Positions 39,501-51,500 of a stretch of 64,000 bases of DNA are shown piece after piece. This DNA is from Ceriagrion tenellum. Its lineage: Eukaryota; Arthropoda; Insecta; Odonata; Coenagrionidae. A model generated the notes under the pieces. It worked only from the letters and a program-made list of their open reading frames with translations, was not told where the DNA came from and did not search any database. The position numbers were made by a program, and so were the translations under genes. Within the stretch, counting starts at the first letter, position 1. Each line of letters begins with the position of its first letter. The DNA is taken from NCBI GenBank assembly GCA_963169105.1, contig OY720639.1, forward strand, positions 48,403,848 to 48,467,847, given 5' to 3'.

Positions 39501-42500
39501 AAACTAAGCCGAGACATGATTACCTTATACACACTATTCTGACAAATGATTACAAATACAGTCAAGGAGTGATTATCATCCAAAGCTTACTTAACTGACC
39601 ATCAAATTATCCCACAATCAGTCCCTCAACAACTCCCTACCAACTCTTCCTTTCCATCCCCTTCCCTCGATACCTGCTTTTCCTTGCTATTGCAGCTAAT
39701 GGTCAAGGTCAAGTCTACAAAATGGTTGCATCTCGGCCTCATAAAGAAGTTTCCCTTCAGCAGGCTATTCAATTATGCATATGATATAGTTGCATTAAAG
39801 AGTTCCTTGAATCACTGATCAGTCTTTTTGTGACTTTGGCGAGCAATCTTAAATTGCTTCTGCAGCTGTATTATATTTGCTAAGTTTCGTCATGGAAAAT
39901 AATTGACACAAAATTTATTTTTCTCCAGGAAAGAAATAGCAATAGTGTCCTAAATTTCCGAGAAGTTCAGCATAACTGAAGGGGTATTCAAGGGAGTCTC
40001 AGAGGCTGAAATAACTCGGAATACCTCCGTCATGCAATGAAGTGTAAGGAGATCAGATTCTTGATAATGATCCTAACATCTCCACCACCAAAACGGCAAA
40101 CACTAGTTTAGATAAAGTATTGGTCCTCAGTAGCATCAGAAGCATCATATATTTGGGAATTGGTGTGGCTGGCGATCTTCAATTGTTTACTTCAAGAGCG
40201 GGCTGAGTAAACACGAAGGGCTAAAGGACTTGGAACTCAAAGAAGATTCTTCTGATCCCTACAGAACAAACATGTACCATGGTTAGTTATAGTCTGGGGT
40301 AAAAGAATATCATTCTGATCAGCTGCAGTCACAAGCTTTGTGTCAGCTGCCTTGTTCAGAGTCTGAGAAATTGAAAAAAGAGGGGCAAATTTTATCAATA
40401 AGCAGTGCCTCATATTCCTAGTAATGATTGTATCACATTACAATCATGAATTATAACATTTACTGCAAATATCACAAGTAAGGATTAATAAATACGATGC
40501 ATTGCATGTCTGAGAAAAAATTTATCACTGAACATTCCATTCATAAATGGACCATATCCATCGCATGTAATGAACAGATATTAATTATAGTAGGTGTGAC
40601 ATATCGGAGTAGTTAAGGAACTGAAAAATCATGCGATAAATGAAATATTAGAAAAAGCAACTATTTCTCTGCAATATGGGCAACAGACTTGAAGATAGCA
40701 CGGAGCTGAAGCCAACCCTGCAACTACCACAAAATTGTACATGAATGAATAAGTAAATTTAAGTTATTCCATTGAGCTTCCCTTAACACTGAATAAATAG
40801 CAATCTACTGTAATGGCAGATTAGAGAAAGCTAAACTCATCAACAAAAATGATTTACTTGCATCTCAAAGCCTAACAGAACAATACTCTTAATTACTATT
40901 TCTCTTAAGCTGTCAGGAGGGCAGCTCTCGCAAGAGCAGTCTCTTGCACTGTCTTAACGGGAGCTCTCAGACACTTCCCTCCCGAGAGCTGAGATATGGC
41001 GCTCACTGGCAATCAAATGCCCTCCCATTTGAAGGTTGACATATTGGCTTTAATTTTATCTCTGAAAGTGGAAATAGCTATATAGAAACAAAGATATACA
41101 AGTGAGTGGCTATTAAAAAGAAGTGAATTCGGTGCCTATGAAACCTTGATTTGCGAGTGTAGTTTACTCACTAGACAGTTTCCCAAAGAAAAATGCAATG
41201 TCATTTTATAATCCCACTACTCTGGGTAGAATCCTTTGCCATAACAAAGATGAATTATATTTCCTCCTTCAATATGGTATTAAGTGAAGTGCAACTCTGG
41301 TGAAAAATGTTATATTGGTCAGATTGGTAGGAGTTTCTGCACAATAGAAAAAGAACAAGACAGATGCAGGAAAACCAATGACGAAACATCGCTGCTGGCA
41401 AAACAACTGCTACAAACTTCTCATTCTTGTCAATTTAGTCCCAAGATTCTCCACCTGGGAAGCAAGAGCATAAGAATGGACATTGCCATACAATTTGCAA
41501 TTACAATCTAACATGAATGTTCCAAAAATGAACAACTGTTTCTATACCACTTCCTCTCCTTGATATCCTCTCCCCTAAAGCAAATGGTCGTACTCCTACT
41601 TAACCTTCTCCAGTCGACTCCACCCCATGCGTGCTTCCTTTCCACCCTCAATCTTTTGTTCCACTTTCCGATTTACTCTACGTCGGTAATCCCTTCTAAG
41701 AATCCATCTAGTGTCCCCCCTCACCTTTCTTTCTTTGATCACAATCCCTTTCCCTCTTGACCCTCACTATGCTGACCAACCCTTCCGTAGACTTCCCAAT
41801 TTTTTCCCTTTCCCTACCTCCTTATACCGGCTACCTGCTACCTTTCCCTTGCTAATGACCTCGCTTGCTTATCTTTTTCTGCCCCCACCCCTTCCCTCCA
41901 TACCTATTTTTCTTTCCTAATTTTCCGTCTCCCTTGGTCTCCCACGTTTCCTTGTTCTCTCCTTGTTTACTATGTTCTTGGTTTTCCCGGCATAACCTTC
42001 CACATGTCTCTCCCCCAACCTTTTCCATACCCTTCCCTCCATTCAACCATATATATGTGATGCCTCCTTTTTCTCAATGTATAGAACCTCTTGGTGACTC
42101 TGTGTGTTGAAATGCATACTATTACTATTAAAACATGTGGGAAAGTGCGACAGTTGTGTTCATAATATCTAGGCAGCAGTAGGTTTCACAATGAATGTGG
42201 ATGGGCTTGCGCCTGACCCAATCATGGAAAATAGTGGCAGAAATAAGTTGTGGACCAAGGTAGAAACCCTATCATAAATCGATGGTGTGTATGGGTCGCC
42301 AGTATTGTAGGATGTGACAAATAAGGAACATTAATATCGTGTTAAAAAGAGTACTGTGTTCAAAAATATTTCCAGTGATTTTTCAAAGTTGGCAGAGGAG
42401 ATTCAGCAGAAGTTGCACAATATCTGGTACCAGTTCAACAATGAGCTCCAAAAAATACAAAAGAAAAAGTCCAGATCTGAAACAAGATAGAGGAGGTAGC

Positions 42501-45500
42501 GTGTGAGAATTTTTCGACAGGCTGAAGTTTGTCGTGAAGATCCTCGACGGCCCACGTAGAAACAATGAGTAAGGTGGTATGTGGAGGAAATTGTTCTATA
42601 AAAATCTTATCTTAGAAATTTTGCTTTATTTCCCTTTCTAGTCTCTTCTGGAAAATTCGAACAATAACATGTAGAAAGATATATCGTGTGCATAGAAATG
42701 GTTTCATTATTCCTGAGGTGAACTTCACACGTGAAAGAAAAAAACTATGCATAATTAAGAAAAGAAACATTACTCGAAGAAAATCAACCTTTATAGTTTG
42801 TCGAGAGTCCACTGACGCTTTTGTTTATCAAAATTAGGATAAAATTTCATACTGAAAAAAGATAATTCCCACCACTGCCCCCTAATCACGTGTAGCGATA
42901 TTAAAAAAAGGTCAAGGGTTATTTTGGCTCTTTATTCTGCTAAAGATGATTAGTAGAATTATACGTGGAAAGAAACCAAAGTGTGATGGCCAATATCACC
43001 TCAGGTTAAATCACTGCATATTCGTAGCAGTCATTGCTATTGCTCACGATACCTTGTCAAGAAGATGGTTGAAATCTTCAGTGCACACCCGAAGAATGCT
43101 TTTACACTCCTTTCCATCTTTTGCAGCCCACTTTCAAATCAATGTTTCGTAGGTACCGATGTCACTTTTATTTACTATCCCCTCACTTGTGGGTATTCGT
43201 TTTTTTTTTAGCCTTTCCTCTTTCTTTTAAGTGAGAAAATTGAAGCCACCACAGCAGTTGTCAAACAAGAAAGAAATATATGTGACTTTTCCTTTTCCTA
43301 AAGAGCACGTGTTCATAGATGTTAGTGGATATTAAAACACTTAACCATATTTCTATGCTTTGCGAGGTAAAAGCGAATCTGTAGCCATTCTCTTTGACCT
43401 AGGGCGCCCCTGAAACACCACTCGCTGCCGTGACACTTCAACACAAATTCCTGACTGCCGGAAATTCGTAGGGCAGTGCCAGAGTGTCACGACCAGACAG
43501 ATCGGGACCGTCTTAACGAGACACTGCGGCCAGAGACACTAGTGCCGTGACACTTCCGGGCAAGTGTCGCGACACAGCTCTCGGGGCCGTCTCAACGGCA
43601 ACACTCGGTGTCTGACAGCTTTAGACAACTTAGTCCAGAGCATCTTTAGCACACCTAAAATTTGGATTATAAAATCACCCCCTTAGAAATAGATCACAGT
43701 AAGTCCCCGGTACGTGTCATTTCGTTTTACGTCTGATTCTATGTTACGTCCAAGCTGACTAGGGTCGTTGGAAAATGTTTCCCTGTTTAATACTAATAAA
43801 ATAGACTGTATATGCCTATGCTTGCATTTTTTGATAACTGAGACACAATCATCCTATGTGAAATAGCTATTTCTTTCCTGGATAAAGACAAAATCGAATT
43901 TTGAAATTAACGCCTTAATTTATCGTGGGATTACAGTGGTCACAAATATCTGGATCCGTAATATGTTGTTTCGACATTTGTCACTCTTCTTTAACATGCA
44001 GCTCTGACATAAATCGAGGACTTACTGTATATGTTTCCACCTCAGTTTGCTGTAGTAAGCCTTCTGACAATACAAAATATTTAAGTATAGACATAGAGGA
44101 AAATCTGACAATTTTCTTTAAAAACCACCATTCTGGGCTTCAGTTCTGCAAAATGCCCATGCAAGGTTAGGACCAAGCTCTCATGCCATAAAAAAATTCT
44201 CAAGTACGATGTATAAACACACACAGGATGAAGTAGCACAAAGGTAACATGAATAAGAATTGAAAGATTCATATTGAAGTGCCAACCATGATTTTGGACT
44301 AAGTTAACATCATTAGGGTAGAAATGGACAAATAATTACATGGAGTATCGGTCGACTGTCAGCACAACAAATTTCCTGTGGCTGAACTATATATTACAAT
44401 ATGTCTAACTTGAATGAGGCAATTTTATTAATAGAAAACCTATCATTAATTTGTCTAAATATCTCAAACAATATCCCAAGTAAGGAAGAAAGAGAAAAAC
44501 TTTAGCAATAATGGTCTAAAGGTTGGCCAAGAAATAAAAACTGTAAAAACTAATTACAGAGAAATACATAAGCACATTAAAGCTTATGTAGCAGCCAAAA
44601 TTATTCAATTTATAAATGTGGAGATTTAAATAACCATGCTACTGACACCTTAGTTTCTAAATATCATTTTAAAATCTTGCTCAAAATCATTAGAGGAAAT
44701 ACATATCACACCAGGAAAACAGTAACCAGAAACATTCACAGTGAAGTCCACAATATCAAGAATGTGCAAGTACGCAGGTTGTACATTCTTTGAAAACAGC
44801 AAATACAAGCAAATATAATTAACTTGGCTATCCTTGAATAGTTAAGTTCATCCATACAATGATTCCTTGTTATTTTGAACAAAAATAAACCATCATGGTA
44901 AATACTAAAAATAAAATGAAACAAAAGTGCAAAGGAAAACTATTAATTCTTCAGATTCTTAAAATGAATCAACATACATTATTTCCTAAAATAATTATTT
45001 TTAAGTAAGGGTTTTAAAATTTCACCATTGATTAAAAAGGATGTGTAAGGATTTTAAAGCATATCAGGCCATTGAAAATGATTGAAGGTACTAGCATACC
45101 TTGCAACAGAAGGACGTCTGTAGTCTCATTTTATGTAACGGAGGAATAAAAGGAAAGAGAAACATATTATGAGAAGTCACGTTCAGTGTAAAATAGCTAC
45201 CTGATTCCCAACATTAAATGCTGTAATTTCCCCTAAAATAACCACATTGAAACTCCACAAAAAAAAGCATTTCTTTTATAGAAATATCATTACTTGAAGA
45301 GAAGTAAAACATTTAAAAAATTAGATCATTATTTAGTTCTTTAGAGCAAAAGTTCTTTAGTGCCTTAATGGCAGAGTAAATTTATTAAAAATGTACTATT
45401 ATATGCTGGAATGACATCAATGAAAACCAAACTACAAAACTGCAAAATTTATATGGCATGGTATCTCTTTCACAGCTTTGAAAAGGTGTGAAGAGGTGAA

Positions 45501-48500
45501 TGACACAAAACGAAGTGTGGTAAAGAATAGAAAAAAAGGTGCTGACTAATCAAATGCATGCGAAGTTGTAACAACATAGGTAATATGTCCAACAGTATTT
45601 TGCATCTAACATGGAACCCCTAAGCAAATTCCTGGCTACATAATAACCTTATCTATTTTCTTTAAAGAAAAATTCTCTGAAATAAATGAAGGAGTAACAT
45701 AATGAAAATAATTTTATTTCCCTTAGTTATACTTATCTAAATAACAATACTATAAGTAACACACTAACAGGAAAAATTTGACACCACATCAAAGAGACAG
45801 AGCTAAAATGAGTCAATGGGTAATTGAACTTTTGTGAGAAGCATGAACAACAATTTATAATTACAGCAGGAAAATTAAATCTTGGAAAAGTTATCATTTT
45901 TAGCATCAAAGGTATATCTACGTATGCAATCTAGGTGAGTGCTAAAGTCTTACACATTACTCCATAATTTTCTCAAGCCTAGATAAAATGACTGCCAAGC
46001 TACTTCAGAGGATTTCTGCTATAAAAAAAGAGCAAAACTATTACCAACCTTACTGGCTAAATTAATAAAAATTATACTGGCATTGGAAATGAAAAAGTTG
46101 AAGATCATCACAATAAGAAGGAAGAAAAATATTATCAGGGGAGTTTAGAATTAAATGGAAATCCTATCAAATGATGTGCTATCAACTCACTGTCATTCAT
46201 AATTATCTACATCCCCATCGCCCTACTGACTGTGGGGTCCAGCATATTCAAAACTGAACAGCCACATAAGCTCAACACAGGTTTTGTCTCAAAACAGGAT
46301 TGAAAAATTTTGGCTACACATAAAATTTATTTAAAGAGCATCTCATCTATGTTAATATGCAGCACCACAGATATTTTAATCAAGTTCCACCCTTAGTCTA
46401 TTTACTAACTGTTTCCACAAGCTGTACATGTAAATAATCAGGAATTTTCATGATTGAATTCAGCCAACAATATAGCAACACTCCCTCAATAAAGGTGGGT
46501 AGATGATGGATACACTTAATTTCTCAAAGATGTTTCTAGTATGAAGAGTGAAACTGAGAAGAAATATGAATCACATATGGCACATCCCAAAAGCATCATT
46601 GAAAATGACTTACAAATTTAATTTTGCAGGCAATTCATGATAGTGAAGAACTGTACACTATTGTAATAGTTATAACAATCAAGTGCTTCCATGTTTTTTG
46701 CTGCTATATAACTCACAAATTCTACCCTTTCATTGTGAATGATGGAAGCCACTTATATTGCATAAGTTGCCCCCTCATGAGGTATAAACCCTCCAGAATT
46801 AACGCTCAAAATTGATAAAATTGGAAGTCAGCTGATAAGTGCACTTCATTATCGAACACAATTAAATGAGACGCTAAGTATGTACATTGTTTGAACACTG
46901 AATTCTGTATACAAAGGGATTCTACTTACAGGGTTTAGAAAATACTTTGATAGGAGATAATTTTAAACATGGAACATGCCTACCTTTCCCATGTTCTCAA
47001 ATGGATTCTTTTCAGTTTTCACTGGCTACGGGTTATTCTCAATTTTTCATGTCTCTGGACATTTAACACTTGGTTAATAATTTACTTATCAAAGAGGAAA
47101 TCAAAGGTTTATGTTACAGTTACATTAATCAGGAGAGTAACTGGGAAGCAGTTTTACACAACCTATGTAATAAAGTACCACCACCAGAGTTACAATTGGG
47201 TCAAGTCCCTAAGAGTCAATAAAGTCTCTTAATACACACTACAGTTTCAGGCTTCACTTCATGGAAGTTAATAGTATCCATATTTAGAGAATACAAATTT
47301 TATATTTTTCCACAGAATTTTATTTTGTGTGATACGACGTGTTGCACTGACTTGCAGCATCATCAGATATCTGACGATGCCGCAAGTCGGTGCAGGTATC
47401 TGATGATGCCACAAGTCGGTGCAATGCGTCATACCACACAAAATAACATTCTGTGGAAAAGTAAAAAATTTGTATTCTCTAAACATGAAAGTCTCTTAAA
47501 TTGATAGTGTGCTATAAGGAAAAAAATCCAAATTAAATGTAAAAAAATGACTGCATCATGCTGAGGCATGCCAAATTTTCCAAGTAATAAAAATTTGGAA
47601 GAGTCCAAGTTAGTGTAGTTATCTTAACATGGAAGGCTATTTATATTTTCCAGTTCTTTCTGAACTTTCTCATTAAATAATATCACTTGATTCCTACAGT
47701 GCCATTAAAAAATTCATAACACATGTTAAAAAAATATTACAATGATGCCACTCACTTATTTCTCATAACAACAAGTTGTGTAGTCACAAATGGTGATAGG
47801 CACAGAGAAATTTAAAGTAATAGATCCCAAAAGCAAAGGGTCAAATGCTCATGAAAATAAAGATATGATGGTGTCATAACTAGTTCTATCAGTGTCTGAA
47901 GCAAACTTAGTTCGAAGGTAACAATGACACACACAACAGTAACAAAAAAGTATTCCATAAAAAAGAAATTCTCCTGAAATGACAAAGGTGGCATTCACAT
48001 TCAATACTTCCAGTCTCAAGCCCAAGAATCTGTGCACAGCCCTATTTCTGTGACTGTATAATAACAAAAATTTTTTAAGTTTTCATTATTTGACTTCCAA
48101 AGAAATCATGTCTTTTGTTTTCATGGTTTTCAATATTATGCCACTCATTAATCCACTCCACTAAGTAAAAATAATAATAAAATCTGAGTGATAATCAAAG
48201 CTGAAAGAAAGATAAAAAGGCCGGTGACTGAGGGTGATAAGAAGTGTGCAATAGACTTATCGCTAACTTGATCTGACTTATTGCCAACTTTAATGTTAGC
48301 CGTTTTGCTCTGACTCATTTGAGTCTACAAAGTTTAATGAAATTCAATGAACATTTCTATGGGTTACATTGAGAAATATACATTTGCACATTTAAACTAG
48401 GAATAAAAGTAGGCTCTGAAAAGTGATAATTCACCTAGTCAAGTGTTTTCATTCAGTGACAAGCAGATATGCATCTAATGGAAATTTCCTATTAAGCATT

Positions 48501-51500
48501 GAAAGATATGTCCTTGAACTGTCCGTGGTGACAGAAGTAGACATCATTATGTATAGCATACCTTGTCAAACTTCCTGCCTCTAGAAACCTGAATGGTACA
48601 GAAAGCTTTAAACATTCAAGAAAATAGGAACTCCCTGAAGTGTTAATTTTTTTCATCTCTACATCATACTCCGGAGGGTGGCTGGAATCAATAAATACAT
48701 TAATAAGGAAAATTTCATCCTCAGGCACATCAACAGAAATAGAGCTGAAGGTAAGCTCACCTCACATATTCAGATGTAAGCCTCATGATGTGGAGAGACA
48801 AAGGATTAATGCATTGCGGTAGTTTATCCTCAGCAACACTTAGAGGAACACGCTCCCCAGTGTCCAAGTTCAGAACAGTGACTTGCTCAAGAATTTCCTA
48901 AAAATGGACCAAAGATCATGAAGCAAGTTAGATGAAATATGTGTGATGAGAATGGAAACATTCATTTTAATTACCAGAGAATAGTTTTTTTTTTAAACTT
49001 TCACATCATACAGGAAGAGAGAACTAAATGGAGATAATAACTGCTCCAATTCCAGTTAATGCTCGATGCTATAAAAAAAAACTGCCCATACCAATAGCAT
49101 GGCATGTGTAGAGGTATTAAGAAGGGATGAGCCAATAATATATTCTGGTATTAATACAGGCAGATATTTGATTATGGGTATCAGAAAAGCAGAATTTGAT
49201 AATTTATTCTCCAGTGATGGGAGTTTCCCTTTTTTTCAGTTCTCTCTCTTCTATCGGTTCTCAATTCTTGGTTACGGCAGTGAATTAAAAAATTTCTTTG
49301 CTATCTCCATTTTTTATGATGAAAGATAATATTTTATTCCACAACCATTCATGTCTAGGATAACAAATCAAGTTAACAGTACCACTCACGTATTGGACCA
49401 TATAAAAATGATTTTTTTAACTCCACTAGAGGTTCATTGGCACGACCTGGATTTTGACACTTCGTGTCATCTTCAGGACGTGTAGAAACCCAAATCGTGC
49501 CAATAAACCTCTAGTGGAGTAAACAAAGTCATTTTTATTTGGTCCATTATGGAAAAATTCCACCAAGTAAAGCCTACAACCATTTCCTTTTAGTACCACT
49601 CACATTGGTTATTTGGGAATCCCACCAAATAAATTCATTCACTGTAGTTACTTGGGTTTATTCATTCACCTGTTTCTGGACTGCCCTTAAAATGATGGAT
49701 GACACTATTGCAACATTGGCTACAATGCAAGGATTAACCTAGTGGGATATCTGAATATCCAGGGTGAACTGCATGCACAGGGAAAGAATCAATTCTTATT
49801 TAAACTCTACCATATTCACAACCTTAAAAACATTAAATGTGCAACAACATGACACAGGAGAGTATGCCGTATTTATAAAAATTCAAATCGATAATATTTG
49901 TACATTCCTGTTAAGTAAATATGTATGTCCTTCACCACCATTTGGTTCATTTATACTGCTCTTACCATGAGCATTTACTTCATGCGTATTATGTGCATGA
50001 TTTATCTGCAAAGGAGTGAATATACTTACACCTTTGGAAATGCAGGACTAAAAAATACAGCAAAACCCCTTTTTAGCTATGATAGATACCTCATGAGGCC
50101 ATCCAAGGATATTGAAAAATGTACATAATAGTCACTTTTCAACGATTTAATACCATTCAGATTACTGTGCGATTATATACTTTCCCAGAATTATTAATGT
50201 CCATGTTTTTTGATGTACAAGCAATTTTTTGAGCAAAATACAAGAAATTTAATATGAATTGGAATTGTATAATTGAAAACAATAGGTAGATGTCAAAGAA
50301 ACGGATAAATTACCTATGTCATAAATAGGAGGGGAGGGGTATGGAAAGGATAAGTAGAGGAGGGGGTTATTGTAGGATCAGAGTCTGAAAATATACAGGT
50401 AGGTTAACCACATATTGGATAATCAGTGCCCGACTGTAAACTTATCCCATTTTCTCTGCTTCCAAGATGGCAGCAGATAAGCTTAGCCAAATTTGTGCAA
50501 TGATCAAAGCTAATGCTTAGGGCTACTCATGAAGTCTCCTAAAAAATGCAGAGACTCTTCCCTCTGTTTTCTGTATTTGTTTCATCCATTGCCAGTGTGT
50601 TCCTTGACTCAACCACTAGTAATTACTTAGGATAAATCAATGTGTTTTGAACATTCGATTCGAGATACATTTTTAAATTTAGTACAGCAAACATTTGGGA
50701 CTACTCAGCAAGGAATTCCTACAAAATGATGAACTAGACATATAATAGGCACATAAATATGATTCATGCTATCATTGCCCAATCCCAAGTGCATTACCCT
50801 TTTAATAAGGATTAATACTATGCGGCCTTAACAATCAACCATTAAAGACTGACGAAGAGTTTCACCAATGCAAAAAAAAAGATTTTTAAATATTAGGCAT
50901 CTTATGACCCATTTTAGGATTGAAAAATATGCAGTCAATTAAGTTATGGGATCCATAAGCCATGGCAATCATTCAATAAGCATTTCATAGATAATTAATT
51001 AATTGGTTCCGTGAATGGTCTTATAACTCATGGAATGGAGTTATGATTATCATAAGTAGCCAAGATGACAGCCACAAGACAAACCACTTGGGAGAATAGA
51101 TTACTTGCTAAAAGAGTTCATAAGTGACTTATGACATGTTTGTTAAATTTTGTAGACAAATTATCACATGCATTAGAAATAATAGATAGGATACACCTTC
51201 ATGTAAGTTATCATACCATAAAAGATTACATCAAACATTTAAAGCAATTTACTATTGGTTTATTAGTTGTTAAAACTGGAAAAAGTGTTCCTGCAACTTG
51301 AACATTTTATGAAGCCCATAACTTTGAGTAAAGTAAAATCACAAACAATGCCACATGGCACGGGTTATGAGGAACTGTATAAGATTTTATCAACTATCAA
51401 AATTTTCGCAACAAGGGTCATTTTTGGAATCAAACTTTTCATGATAAGGGTTCTGAAAATTTTGATTCCAAAGAATATTATTAGTGATGGGTCAAATCCA

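Larger units (their letters stand above)
40908..43620. mobile_element. PIF/Harbinger-like element, TTA duplication
   Basis: The ends are AGCTGTCAG and, inverted, AGCTGTCAG, flanked by TTA on both sides (40905-40907, 43621-43623), the duplication typical of PIF/Harbinger. GC-rich subterminal arrays lie inside both ends: CTCTCG, GTGTC and CTTAACGGG/CGTTAAGACGG words in 40920-41010 and 43390-43610. A decayed frame at 42340-42490 looks like the MADF/Myb-like protein encoded by Harbingers. No DDE transposase was seen. A Penelope-like fragment lies in the left half. It interrupts the long WDR44 intron. Confidence 0.6.
47279..47487. mobile_element. foldback element with two hammerhead-like motifs
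   Basis: Arms CATATTTAGAGAATACAAAT and, inverted, CATGTTTAGAGAATACAAAT, then a TTTTTCCACAGAAT-like and a TTATTTTGTGTG block on both sides. The centre (47340-47430) holds two direct copies of a 27-base unit starting TATCTGA plus an inverted one. Each unit begins with the hammerhead-like core CTGAYGA. No coding sequence. Confidence 0.75.

Noticed and set aside
41560..42110. Long pyrimidine-rich plus-strand frames as genes
   Set aside because: Low-complexity Pro/Leu/Phe/Ser translations without domains, lying inside a mobile element.
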